Counted from the stretch's first letter, positions 9,917 through 18,465 are shown. The stretch is 64,000 nucleotides of DNA from Burkholderiales bacterium (GCA_016702555.1 JADJDV010000001.1:1-64000), one strand, 5' to 3'. Notes: generated by a model from the letters alone, not told the origin. Made by a program: numbers and translations.

Positions 9917-11040
9917 GGAAGGTCTGCACAAATCTGCAGATCTCATGCTATGCAAGATGTAGCGTCTTTGGGACAATTGAGCACCATGAAGCAAGCAGAC
10001 CTTGGCCTGAACCTGAGTGTCAAGCGCACGCGCAAGCGGCGCTTTCTCGATGAGATGAATGCCGTGGTGCCTTGGGCCGATCTGGTGGCCTTGATCGCGC
10101 CATATGCCCCTGAGGCTGGCCGACGCGGGCGTCAGCCCTTTGCGATTGAAACCATGCTGCGCATTCACTTCATGCAGCAGTGGTTCACCCTGAGCGATCC
10201 GGCCATGGAAGAAGCCTTGCACGACGTGCCGCTGTACCGCGAGTTTGCGGGCCTGGACAACTGGCATACGCGCCTGCCCGACGAGAGCACCATCTTGCGC
10301 TTTCGTCACCTGCTGGAGCAGCACAAGCTGGCCGAGCAGATGTTCAAGCTCATCAACGAGCTGCTCATCGCCAAGGGATTGCTGCTCAAGGCTGGCACCG
10401 CCGTGGACGCCACCTTGATTGCTGCGCCCAGCTCCACCAAGAACAAGGACAACGCGCGCGATGCCCAGATGCGCTCCAGCAAGAAGGGCAACAACTGGTA
10501 CTTTGGGATGAAGACGCACATCGGTGTGGACGCCGACTCAGGCTTGACGCACAGCGTGCGTGGCACGGCAGGCAACGTGCATGACATCGTTGAGGCCAAC
10601 GCCTTGCTGCACGGAGAGGAAAGCGATGCCTTTGGCGACTCGGCCTTCCAGGGCGCTGACAAGCGAGCCGATGCCAGGCAAGATGTCACCTGGCATGTGG
10701 CCATGAAGCCTGGCAAGCGCAAAGCGCTGGACAAGGACGATCCGATCGAAGGCAAGCTTGATCAGATCGAACGCATCAAGGCCAGCATCCGCGCCAAGGT
10801 CGAGCATCCGTTTCGGGTCGTGAAGTGCCAGTTCGGCTATGTGAAGGTGCGCTACCGGGGTTTGAAGAAGAACACGGCGCAGATCGTGACCTTGTTGGGC
10901 CTGGCCAACCTGTGGATGGCGCGCAAGAAGTTGATGGCATAGGTGCGCCCGGCGCGGGCCAAAAGGGCCTGCGGGAGAGCAAAAAACCTCCGAGCAAGGC
11001 GAAAACGTCCGGCGAGGTCTCAGTTTCCAGCAAGAGCTAA
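9917..11040 (+). mobile_element. IS5-family insertion sequence (left end seen, right end not found)
   Basis: The left terminal repeat appears to start at 9917 with GGAAGGTCTGCACAAATC, a usual end for Burkholderiales IS5-family elements. It contains one complete transposase gene. A matching inverted repeat (reading GCAGACCTTCC on this strand) is absent downstream of the gene, so the right end is either truncated near 11040 by the adjacent inverted-repeat element or too diverged for me to see. No target duplication could be identified. Confidence 0.6.
9986..10942 (+). CDS. IS5-family transposase, intact
   Basis: The ATG at 9986 (MKQADLGLNL) is preferred over the in-frame ATG at 9950 because family members begin at this point. 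The 318-residue protein has the N-terminal DUF772-type helical domain (RRGRQPFAIETMLRIHFMQQW, DESTILRFRHLLEQH) and the DDE catalytic core: Asp in AVDATLIAAPSS, Asp in GDSAFQGADK, and Glu in KVEHPFRVVK with the trailing YRGLKKN motif. It cuts and pastes its own element. All three acidic residues are present and the frame is uninterrupted, which stands out among the broken genes around it and suggests recent arrival. Confidence 0.9.
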   Translation: MKQADLGLNLSVKRTRKRRFLDEMNAVVPWADLVALIAPYAPEAGRRGRQPFAIETMLRIHFMQQWFTLSDPAMEEALHDVPLYREFAGLDNWHTRLPDESTILRFRHLLEQHKLAEQMFKLINELLIAKGLLLKAGTAVDATLIAAPSSTKNKDNARDAQMRSSKKGNNWYFGMKTHIGVDADSGLTHSVRGTAGNVHDIVEANALLHGEESDAFGDSAFQGADKRADARQDVTWHVAMKPGKRKALDKDDPIEGKLDQIERIKASIRAKVEHPFRVVKCQFGYVKVRYRGLKKNTAQIVTLLGLANLWMARKKLMA

Positions 11041-11097
11041 AAAATGGACAGCCAAGCACATCCGCGTGTTGCAGACATATGGCCCGACTCTGCACCC

Positions 11098-11289
11098 CCG
11101 CCAGCCCGCATGAAACCTAGGTTCCCTGTAGATATGCAGACATATCGGGCCAACCTTCTTTAGAAAAAGAAATAAATAGAGGAAGGGGGAGAAGGAGAAG
11201 GGAAGAGGAATTAGTTAAGAAGAGAGAGGGAGTAGCCCCCGAAATCTCTGCATATCTGCACAGGAACGAGGTTTCATGCGGCCTGGCGG
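11098..11289. repeat. Inverted-repeat element with a purine-rich core (MITE-like)
   Basis: The left arm starts at 11098 with CCGCCAGCCCGCATGAAACC and runs about 52 bases. The right arm, read on the opposite strand from 11289, starts CCGCCAGGCCGCATGAAACC and continues with the same GATATGCAGA block, with a few mismatches. Between them lie about 85 bases, of which 11161-11231 are almost all purines on the + strand. There is no coding potential. It sits between the IS5 element and the left end of the IS256 element. A small non-autonomous element or fused remnants of IS ends would both fit. Confidence 0.6.
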
Positions 11290-11399
11290 AGCCTATCATT
11301 AATTTTGTGTGCGAGGCATACCATGACCCACAGGAGCATGTATGTGACCTGCCCCCATCCGCCATGCCAATGATTTGGTAGGAGTCCTGGGTTTGAAGA

Positions 11400-12300
11400 T
11401 TACTGGATCTCGTTGCTTGTAGTGGTGGGATGCCGAGGAGCATCGCCGGCATGCCGGCGATGCTCCTCGGCAAAGCGCGCGGGTGGCATCCGTCCGATGC
11501 TGCCGTGGGGCCTGACCTCGTTGTAATCGCGACGCCAGGCGGCAATGATGTTGCGCGCCTGGTGCAATGTCTCGAACCAGTGCTCGTTCAGGCACTCGTC
11601 ACGAAACCGCCCGTTGAAACTCTCGATGTAGCCGTTCTGCATCGGCCGCCCTGGTTCGATCAGGATGTGTCTGATGCCATGGCCCTGTGCCCAGGCAATG
11701 AATGCCCTGCTGGTGAATTCCGGACCGTTGTCTGTCCGAACGGCCGACGGATAGCCGCGGAACAGGGCCGCTTGGTCAAGCAGCCGCGTCACGTACTGAC
11801 CGCTGATGCCGTAGTCCACCGCGATGTCCACGGCCTCATGGCTGAAGTCGTCGGCCACGGTCAGGCACTTCAGGCGCCTGCCGTTGGCCAAACTGTCGCT
11901 GACGAAATCCATGCTCCACACCTCGTTGACCCTGGTGGCAATGTTCAGCCCCATGCGCTCGGCTGGCGGCCTGCGAGCCTTCTTGCGCTTGCGCACAGCC
12001 AGGTTGGCGTCGCTGTACAGCCGGTACACCCGCTTGTGATTGACGCCGGGGAACTCCAGGCGCAACAGGTCGTGCACGCGTCGATATCCGAAGCGCCGGC
12101 GCGCGTAGGCGATCTCAACGATCTTCGACTTCAGCGCCTCGGTCTGCGCGCTGGCCTCCGGTGCGTTGCGATAGCTGTCTCGACTCAGCCCCACAAGCCT
12201 GCAGGCTCGCCGCTCGGACATCTGATGCTGATTGATCAACTGGCCGATGGCTTCCCGCTTGACCTGTGGGGCTGGCGCTTTACCCCGAGAACGCTCTTGA
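11400..12300 (-). CDS. IS3-family transposase OrfB (integrase core)
   Basis: The frame contains the rve/DDE integrase core: Asp in EVWSMDFVSD, Asp in AVRTDNGPEFTS, and Glu in NGYIESFNGRFRDEC, preceded by a helix-turn-helix (MSERRACRLVGLSRDSYR). It is read in the -1 frame relative to orfA. In this family the active enzyme is an OrfAB fusion made by ribosomal slippage in the overlap. The frame is open upstream to 12419, but only the part after about 12300 resembles the family. All catalytic residues are present, so the element may still be mobile. It ends at 11400. Confidence 0.85.
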
Positions 12301-12538
12301 GCGCATGCATGTCCAGATGCGCCTCGGCCAGCAGGCTCTTGAGCTTGGCGTTTTCCGCCTCCAGCTCGCGCAGCCGCCTCGCGTCCGACACCTCCATGCC
12401 GCCGAACTTGGCGCGCCACTTGTAGAACGTCGCGTCTGAAAAACCGCCCTTGCGGCAGATCTCCGCCACGGCCATGCCGGCCTCCGCCTGCTTGAGGAAC
12501 CCGATGATCTGTTCCTCCGTGAACTTGCTCTTCCTCAT
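12236..12538 (-). CDS. IS3-family transposase OrfA (helix-turn-helix, leucine zipper)
   Basis: The ATG at 12538 opens MRKSKFTEEQIIGFLKQAEAG, the standard IS407-group OrfA start. The in-frame ATG at 12547 only adds MAD. A helix-turn-helix (VAEICRKGGFSDATFYKWRAKFGG) recognises the element ends. A leucine-zipper-like stretch (LRELEAENAKLKSLLAEAH) mediates multimerisation with OrfB. The last 15 or so codons overlap orfB in another frame, where slippage would join the two. Confidence 0.85.
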   Translation of the reverse strand: MRKSKFTEEQIIGFLKQAEAGMAVAEICRKGGFSDATFYKWRAKFGGMEVSDARRLRELEAENAKLKSLLAEAHLDMHALKSVLGVKRQPHRSSGKPSAS

Positions 12539-12607
12539 GTCCGCCATTCTCCTGGTTGGCGGACTCCTGCTACTTCAGATTGGTACGGCTAGAGGGGAGC
12601 AGGTCAT

Positions 12608-13864
12608 ATGCCAAGCAAGAAGAAGCTGCCGGCGCAGTTGCCGGCAATCCCCGCTGAGCTGATTGATCAGTTCGTCACTGGCCCCATGAGCGCCGAGGCC
12701 GTGCAATCAGCCTCCATGGCCTTCAAGAAGGCCCTCATCGAACGCGCGCTGGGCGCGAGGATATCCCACCACCTGGGCTACCCGCCAGGAGCGGCCAAGC
12801 CCGAGGAGTCGATCAACCACCGCAATGGGCGCAGCGGCAAGACCGTGCTGACCGAGGACGGCCCGCTGCGCATCGAGGTGCCTCGAGACCGAGCGGGCTC
12901 CTTCGAGCCAGTACTCATTCCCAAACACGAGCGACGTTTCACGGGCTTCGACGACAAGATCGTGGCCATGTACGCACGCGGCATGACCATGCGCGAGATC
13001 CAGGGCTTTGTGTTGGAGCAATACGGCACCGAAGTCTCACCGGAGTTCATCAGCTCGGTCACCGACGCCGTCATGGTCGAAGTCACCGCCTGGCAGAGCC
13101 GGCCGCTGGAGGCGATGTATCCGGTGATCTTCTTCGACGCGCTGCGCGTGAAGATCAAGGAGGATGCGGTGGTGCGCAACCAGGCCATTTACCTGGCCCT
13201 GGGCGTGCTGCCCGATGGCACGCGCGACATCCTGGGTCTGTGGATCGAGGGCACTGAAGGGGCGAAGTTCTGGATGAGGGTGTTCAACGACCTGAAGACC
13301 CGGGGGTCAATGACATCCTGATTGCCGTCACCGATGGCCTCAAGGGCATGCCTGAAGCACTGGCTGCGGTGTACCCGGCCACCACACTGCAGACCTGCAT
13401 CGTGCACCTGATTCGCAACTCGCTGGATTACGCAAGCTGGAAAGACCGAAAGCTGCTGGCGCGGCCATCCGGCCGATCTACACGGCGGCAAGCGCCGAAG
13501 CGGCGGAGGCCGAACTTCAGGCCTTCGCACAAGGCCCGTGGGGCGCCAGGTTCCCCACCGTGGTGGCAGCCTGGCGCCGGGCATGGGATCGGGTGATTCC
13601 TTCTTTGCCTTCCCGCCAGCGGTGCGCAAGGTGATCTACACCACCAACGCGATCGAGAGCATCAACGCGCGCTTGCGCAAGATCATCAAGACGCGGGGGC
13701 ACTTCCCGAGCGACGATGCGGCAACCAAGCTGATCTGGCTGGCGCTGCGCAACATCACGGCCGATTGGGGCCGCGCGGCGCACGACTGGAAGGCGGCGAT
13801 GAACCAGTTCGCGATACTGTACGAGGATCGTTTCACCCAGCCCGCGCACAACAGCCCAAGATGA
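12608..13864 (+). pseudogene. IS256-family (mutator-type) transposase, frameshifted
   Basis: It begins MPSKKKLPAQLPAIP at the ATG inside the TATG target duplication left by the IS3 insertion. It carries the Transposase_mut domain: Asp in VIFFDALRVKIKED, Asp in IAVTDGLKGMPEAL, the CxxH-like TCIVHLIRNSLDY block and Glu in TTNAIESINARLRK. Three slips (about 13305, 13455 and 13595) break the frame, so the enzyme would be dead if the sequence is right. Upstream signals have been displaced 1.26 kb away by the IS3 element, so expression would depend on outward reading from it. Confidence 0.85.
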
Positions 13865-13994
13865 CAGGAGGTTGAACCATGAATTCATGGCTCAACCGGG
13901 GCGCCTCCGGCGACCTGGCAGGGGCCTGAAATTCGAAAGAATCAGATAACAGACAATTCAGAAAAACGCCTCACACAGAATTTCTGACACTCCC

Positions 13995-14187
13995 CACCGA
14001 CACGCCCACCGGCGTGCGGCTGCCGTGCAACATCGGGCACCACGCGGGTGAAGCTGCGCGCCGGCAGCAGCCGGTCGGTGATGCGGATGAACTCGGACAC
14101 GCAGCGGTCCACACCACCCACGCGCGTCAGGATGTCGCGCAGGCCGTGGTCGAGCAGGCCTTCCATCGGGGCAAGGACGAGGGTCAC
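13995..14187 (-). pseudogene. dusC: tRNA-dihydrouridine synthase DusC, 5' fragment cut by IS256
   Basis: A GTG start at 14187 opens VTLVLAPMEGLLDHGLRD, the flavin-binding N-terminus of DusC, followed by GGVDRCVSEFIRITDRLLPARSF. A slip near 14030 must be allowed to continue as MLHGSRTPVGVSV. The gene stops being recognisable at the right end of the IS256 element, after about 60 of roughly 320 codons, and no downstream part exists to the left of the IS cluster in this window. DusC reduces U16 of tRNA and is dispensable in other bacteria, so loss is plausible. The missing 3' part implies a deletion or rearrangement, not a simple insertion. Confidence 0.8.
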
Positions 14188-14374
14188 GGCGGCATCGGGC
14201 AACGAAGGGCAGGAAAGCTGAAGTCGGGACCGCGCCAGACATTGTCGCCGTACCGGCCGCCGTCCCACGAACACCCTGCCAAAACCCGACAGGTCACGGC
14301 GCGGATGTACGGTAGCATTCCAAGGCTGTGCGCCTAAGGTGCGCCCATTCCTTATTCGTTTGGAGTCGATTGAT

Positions 14375-14875
14375 ATGCGTGTTCAATTTGCCCAACTGCT
14401 GCGGGCCGCCGCCGGCATCGGACTGCTGTGCGGTGCCGCGGTGTTCGCGCAGGCGCCGGCGGCGACTCCAGCCGCAGCGCCGGTGCCGCCCGCTGCCGCC
14501 GATGCGCGCGAGGGCACGTTCAAGACCGTGCAGGGCGACGTCACCGTGGTGCGCGGCAATGTGCGCAGCGCGGCCGTGGTGGGCGATGGGCTGCGCATCG
14601 CCGACCGCGTGCTGACAGGAGACGCCAGCGCCGCGGCGATCACGCTGAAGGATGGCACGGTGCTCTCGATCGGTGCCGGCAGCAGCGTCGATCTGGCCGA
14701 GTTCCAGTTCAACCCCACGACCCACGACGGCCATGTGCTGATCTCACTGCTGCGCGGCTCGCTGCGCGTGGTCACCGGACTGATCGCCAAGCTCAAGCCG
14801 GAGCAGGTCAAGGTGACGACCCCCACCACCGTGATCGGTGTGCGTGGCACGGATTTCATCGTGGAGCAGCGGTAG
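14375..14875 (+). CDS. FecR-domain secreted protein
   Basis: The ATG at 14375 gives a signal peptide (MRVQFAQLLRAAAGIGLLCG, cleavage after VFA-QA). A proline/alanine linker follows, then a FecR domain from about residue 45 (VQGDVTVVRGNVRSAAVVGDGLRIADRVLTG, AAITLKDGTVLSIGAGSSV, LRGSLRVVTG, and the closing TTVIGVRGTDFIVE). FecR domains of this stand-alone type are periplasmic beta-rich modules, often beside OmpA-like or adenylate-cyclase proteins. The next gene encodes an OmpA-like lipoprotein starting 5 bases downstream, so the two probably form one envelope operon. Length is 166 residues. Confidence 0.85.
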   Translation: MRVQFAQLLRAAAGIGLLCGAAVFAQAPAATPAAAPVPPAAADAREGTFKTVQGDVTVVRGNVRSAAVVGDGLRIADRVLTGDASAAAITLKDGTVLSIGAGSSVDLAEFQFNPTTHDGHVLISLLRGSLRVVTGLIAKLKPEQVKVTTPTTVIGVRGTDFIVEQR

Positions 14876-14879
14876 CGCA

Positions 14880-15464
14880 GTGAAAACCGTTGCCTGGACG
14901 ATCGGCGCCGCCTTGTTGGCGACGGGTTGTGCGCCGGCGACAGCGCGTGGTGCTGCTGCCATCGCCGGCTGGCGCCACCAGCGCCGTGGAAGTCGCTGCC
15001 GGGCCGTCGCGCGCCGTGCTGTCGCGTCCGTATGAAGCCGCCGAAATCGGTGAGCGCAGCATGAGCACCCGGCAACTCGATGCCGCGCAGGTGCAGCAGC
15101 GCTACGGACGCTTGCTGGCGGTGCAGCCGCCCCGGAGCAGCGTCTCACGCTGTTCTTCGAACTCGGCGGCGCCCAGCTGACGGCGGATTCGGCCGCCCAG
15201 CTGGACACAGTGATCCAGCAGGCCACCGCGCGCCCGGGCGGCGAGATCGTGGTCATCGGCCACACCGACCGCGTCGGCACGATGGAAGCCAACGACCTGC
15301 TCTCGCTGCAGCGCGCGCAGGCCATCCGCGAGCTGCTGATCCAGAGAGGTTTCCCGCGACGCGCACCGAGGCGGTCGGCCACGGCGAGCGGGAGCCGCTG
15401 GTGGCGACCGCCGGACGAAGTGGCCGAGCCGCGCAACCGGCGCGTCGAGATCGTGGTGCGCTGA
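14880..15464 (+). pseudogene. OmpA-family lipoprotein (frameshifted)
   Basis: The GTG at 14880 opens a lipoprotein signal (VKTVAWTIGAALLATGC, lipobox ATGC). After frame changes near 14945 and 15135, and another near 15350, the chain shows an OmpA/Pal peptidoglycan-binding domain: LFFELGGAQLTADSAAQLDT, EIVVIGHTDRVGT, LSLQRAQAIRELL and the closing NRRVEIVV. The family anchors the outer membrane to peptidoglycan through diaminopimelate, bound by conserved Asp and Arg residues seen in GHTD and NRRVE. It follows the FecR gene by 4 bases. The slips sit in an otherwise well-conserved protein, so read errors are likely. Confidence 0.7.
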
Positions 15465-15485
15465 GCGCCCCGCCACTTCCGCCGC

Positions 15486-16135
15486 ATGCCCCGATCCATC
15501 ACCCTGCGTCGCCATACCTTCTGCCATGGCGAGCAGGGCCGTGCCGGGCCCGACGGCTATTACCCGCGCCTGGCCGGCAAGCCGGCTGGCTACCTGTACC
15601 ACCAGCTGCTCAACTTCCGCGACGGCCGGCGCCATTACGGCCTGATGACGCGCATGGTCGACGTGCTGAGCGACGCCTATCTGCTGGAAATCGCCGAACA
15701 CTTCGCCGCGCTGGACGTGCCCTACGCGCCGCCGGCCCGGCCCGCCACGCCGCCGCCCGAGCCGCTGCTGGCGCGCGGGCGCGAACTGGTGCAACACGGC
15801 AATCCGGCGATGCGCCTGCCGGCCTGCGTGCAATGCCACGGCGAGCGGCTGACCGGCGCGCTGCCCGCGGTACCGGGCTTGCTTGGCCTGCCGCCGGACT
15901 ACCTGATGGCGCAGCTGGGCGGCTGGCGCACCGGCCAGCGCCGCGCGCACGAGCCGGACTGCATGGCCAGCGTGGTGCGGCGCCTGAGCGACCGCGACGC
16001 CCACGCCATCGTCAGCTGGCTGGCGCTGCAGCCGGTGCCGGCCGACGCGCGTCCGGCGCCCACGCGCCGCCGCTGCCGCCCGGTGCGCCCGACCTCAAAT
16101 GCGGCGCCGCGCCGCGGCCCGGAGCGGCGCGGTGA
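15486..16135 (+). pseudogene. Class I cytochrome c, di-haem type, 5'-truncated and frameshifted
   Basis: The reading frame holds two cytochrome c domains of the c4/c5 kind. The first begins at its haem site but reads HTFCHGEQG, lacking the first Cys of CxxCH and any signal peptide. It continues PDGYYPRLAGKPAGYLYHQLLNFRDGRR with Met ligand region YGLMTRM. The second has CVQCH and the YLMAQLGGWRTGQRR block. A slip near 16045 leads to the frame ending at 16135, where TGA overlaps the GTG of the next gene. The missing N-terminus within only 21 bases of the upstream stop suggests a deletion, real or from assembly. Confidence 0.7.
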
Positions 16136-17244
16136 AGCGCTGGTGGCTCGCGCTCGGCGCCCCGCTGTTGGCGCTGCTGCTCGGCGGCGGCGCGCTGTGG
16201 CTGATCAACTTCAACGACGGCGTCGACATCGCCGACACGCGAGCGCCCGCTGGCGACACGGCCGACCGGATCGAGCGCGGCGCCTACCTGGCGCGCACCG
16301 GCAACTGCCTGGCCTGCCACACGGCGCGCGGCGGCGCGCCGGGCGCCGGCGGCCTGGCGCTGGCCACGCCTTACGGCACGCTGTACACCAGCAACCTGAC
16401 GCCGGACGACGAGGCCGGCATCGGCCGCTGGAGCGCCGCCGCCTTCTGGCGCGCGCTGCACCACGGGCGCTCGGCCGACGGCCGTCTGCTCTACCCGGCT
16501 TTTCCCTACACCCACACCACCTTGCTGACGCGCGCCGACGCCGACGCCCTGTTCAGCTATTTTCGCAGCCTGCCGGCGTCGCCGCTGCCGGTGCCTGAGC
16601 ACGAGCTGCGCTGGCCCTACAGCACGCAACTGGCGCTCGCGGTGTGGCGCGCGCTGTACTTCAGGCCGGGCGGCTTCGCGCCCGATCCCGCGCAAGACGC
16701 CGCATGGAACCGCGGCGCCTATCTGGTGCGCGGCGTCGCCCATTGCTCCGCCTGCCACGCCAGCCGCGACCGCTGGGGCGGCGCCGATTGGCGCGACCTG
16801 AGCGGCGGCCTGATGGCCGCGCAAGGCTGGTACGCACCCTCGCTGCTCGACGCCCGTGAAGCCGGCCTCGCGCAATGGCCCACGGCGGAGATCGTGCGCC
16901 TGCTCAAGACCGGCAAGCTGTACCAGGACCGCTGCGCCAGCTGCCACGGCGAGCAGGGCGAGGGCCAGCCCGGCGCTTACCCGCCGCTGGCCAGCAACCG
17001 CGCCGTCACGCTGGCACGCACCGAGAACCTGTTGCAAACACTGCTGTACGGTGGCTTCGGCCCCGCCACCGCCGGCCACCCCCGCCCCTACGGCATGCCG
17101 CCCTTCACCCAGTTGCTGAGCGATGCCGAGATCGCCGCCGTGCTGAGCCACATCCGCGCCAGCTGGGGCAACCAGGCGCCCGAAGTGTCGCCGCTGGACG
17201 TGCACACCATGCGCGCGGCGCTGGCGCAGACCCTGCCGCGATGA
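16132..17244 (+). CDS. Tri-haem cytochrome c, membrane-anchored (alcohol-dehydrogenase cytochrome-subunit-like)
   Basis: The GTG at 16132 overlaps the upstream stop (GTGA) and gives an N-terminal anchor (VKRWWLALGAPLLALLLGGG). Three haem sites follow: CLACH near residue 63, CSACH near 206 and CASCH near 267, each with downstream axial Met candidates (PYGMPPF closes the third). This spacing matches the cytochrome subunits that take electrons from periplasmic quinoprotein or flavoprotein dehydrogenases to quinone or oxidase. No dehydrogenase gene is adjacent, so the electron donor is unknown. With the upstream cytochrome it forms a two-gene electron-transfer unit. Length is 370 residues. Confidence 0.85.
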   Translation: MKRWWLALGAPLLALLLGGGALWLINFNDGVDIADTRAPAGDTADRIERGAYLARTGNCLACHTARGGAPGAGGLALATPYGTLYTSNLTPDDEAGIGRWSAAAFWRALHHGRSADGRLLYPAFPYTHTTLLTRADADALFSYFRSLPASPLPVPEHELRWPYSTQLALAVWRALYFRPGGFAPDPAQDAAWNRGAYLVRGVAHCSACHASRDRWGGADWRDLSGGLMAAQGWYAPSLLDAREAGLAQWPTAEIVRLLKTGKLYQDRCASCHGEQGEGQPGAYPPLASNRAVTLARTENLLQTLLYGGFGPATAGHPRPYGMPPFTQLLSDAEIAAVLSHIRASWGNQAPEVSPLDVHTMRAALAQTLPR

Positions 17245-17888
17245 GCGCCGGCACGGCGCTGGTCTGCGTACACGAGGACCGCATCTGCTGGCGCTGGACA
17301 AGCCGGCCGGCCTGCTCAGCGTACCGGGGCGCGGTGCCGACAAGGCCGACTGCCTGATCGCGCGCCCGGCACCGCTGGCCCGACGCGCTGATCGTGCACC
17401 GGCTCGACCAGGCCACCAGCGGCCTGCTGCTGCTGGCGCGCGGCGCCGCCATGCAGCGCGCCCTGAGCATCGCGTTTGCCGAGCGGCGCGTGCACAAGCG
17501 CTACCAGGCGCTGGTGCACGGCCGGCTCGAACTGTCGGCGCACGCCGCGCACGGCTGGGCCGAGATCGATCTGCCGCTGATCGTCGACTGGCCGAATCGC
17601 CCGCGCAGCCGGGTCGATCACGCCATCGGCAAGCCGAGCCGCACACGCTGGCGGCCGCTCGGCCACGACAGTACGCTTGAGCGCACGCGCGTGGCGCTGG
17701 AGCCGATCACCGGCCGCTCGCACCAGTTGCGCGTGCACCTGCAGGCCATCGGCCACCCGATCGTCGGCGACAGCCTGTACGGCCCGCCCGATGGCGCCGC
17801 GCGGCTGATGCTGCACGCCTGCGCGCTGCGCCTGGTGCATCCGGCGACGGGCGACACGCTGGAACTGAGCAGCCCGGCGCCGTTCTGA
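17241..17888 (+). pseudogene. RluA-family RNA pseudouridine synthase (frameshifted)
   Basis: The ATG at 17241 overlaps the cytochrome stop (ATGA). Two slips (about 17280 and 17370) separate a short N-terminus, the segment ALDKPAGLLSVPGRG and the catalytic segment IVHRLDQATSGLLLLARG. The Asp in HRLDQATSG is the family nucleophile. The C-terminal half has KRYQALVHG, EPITGRSHQLRVHLQAIGHPIVGDSLYG and is complete. It isomerises uridines in rRNA or tRNA. The exact target cannot be told, though the HRLDQATSG form and small size resemble RluA itself. Confidence 0.8.
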
Positions 17889-17979
17889 CCAGATGAACAT
17901 GCTCCAGAATGGCGATGACCCAGGCGCTCAAGCCATGAGCGGGCCGGAACTCCGCGCCGCCGGCCGCCTCTCAACGCGC

Positions 17980-18312
17980 ATGCCGGACATTTCCAATCGC
18001 GCGCTCGCCCGCCGCGCTGCGCTGGCCGCCTTGGTGACGGCGCCCTGGATCTGGACCGGCGCACGCGCCCAGCCTGCGGCGCCGCTGCGGCCCACGCCGG
18101 CACAGACCGAAGGTCCGTTCTACCCGCTCGAACTGCCCGCCGACAGCGACCACGACCTGCTGCGCAACGGCATGCGCGACTACCGGATCGGCACACCGGC
18201 CTGGGTCGAGGGCCGCGTGCTCGACGCAGCCGGGCGCAGCGCGCTCACGCGCCCCTTCGTGCCGGGGCCCGACGGCCTGCGCGCACAGTACACACTGGTG
18301 GTGCGGGCCTGA
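17980..18312 (+). pseudogene. Intradiol ring-cleavage dioxygenase with large internal deletion
   Basis: The ATG at 17980 gives a Tat-like export signal (ARRAALAALVTAPWIWTG). The N-terminal part of a protocatechuate/catechol-type intradiol dioxygenase follows (TPAQTEGPFYPLELPADSDHDLLRNG, PAWVEGRVLDAAGR), and the chain then jumps straight to the family's C-terminus (LTRPFVPGPDGLRAQYTLVVRA). The central beta-sandwich with the two Tyr and two His iron ligands is absent, so the product cannot be active. The join is in frame. Normal members have about 200-230 residues, against 110 here. Either a clean deletion or an assembly collapse would explain it. Confidence 0.75.
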
Positions 18313-18465
18313 GCACCGATCCGGCGCCGCACCACAAACCACAGGCAGCAACTCGGCTCGCCGCTGCACACGGCGGCAAGCCACTGTCCTACGCGGCGCG
18401 CCAGGGCGAGCAGCTACAGTTTTTCCCGTCACCCCCGATTCATTCAAACCCAAAGAGGTCCATTC

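Larger units (their letters stand above)
11345..12606 (-). mobile_element. IS3-family (IS407-group) insertion sequence, complete, with TATG target duplication
   Basis: The left terminal repeat starts TGACCTGCCCCC at 11345. The right, read on the other strand from 12606, starts TGACCTGCTCCCC, and similarity continues to a shared AGGAGTCC about 35 bases in. The four bases TATG flank the element on both sides (11341-11344 and 12607-12610), a 4-bp duplication as expected for the IS407 group. Length is 1262 bases with orfA and orfB on the - strand. The insertion is exactly at the ATG of the IS256 transposase. Confidence 0.9.
11288..13994 (+). mobile_element. IS256-family insertion sequence, interrupted by an IS3-family copy
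   Basis: The left end near 11288 (GGAGCCTATCATTAATTTTG) matches the complement of the right end near 13994 (GGGAGTGTCAGAAATTCTG), both followed by TGTG and AGGC. These are imperfect terminal inverted repeats of the kind seen in IS256 elements. Removing the nested 1262-base IS3 copy and one TATG duplicate leaves about 1.44 kb, a normal IS256 length. The right end lies inside dusC. An 8-9 base target duplication could not be found, which would fit later rearrangement of the left flank. Confidence 0.7.

Noticed and set aside
9761..10519. A 252-codon frame opposite the IS5 transposase
   Set aside because: Antisense shadow crossing the IS boundary, lacking any motif.
11041..11110. Right terminal repeat of the IS5 element at the TGCAGACATATGGCCC block
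   Set aside because: It does not match the complement of the left end beyond TGCAGA, and a nearly identical block recurs within the adjacent inverted-repeat element.
11161..11231. CRISPR-like or tandem-repeat array in the purine tract
   Set aside because: The tract is irregular, with no repeat-spacer period and no cas genes nearby.
15080..16135. A 351-codon Arg/Pro/Ala-rich frame overlapping the OmpA and cytochrome genes
   Set aside because: Mostly a shadow frame. Only its last 30 or so codons are used, as the cytochrome C-terminus after a slip.
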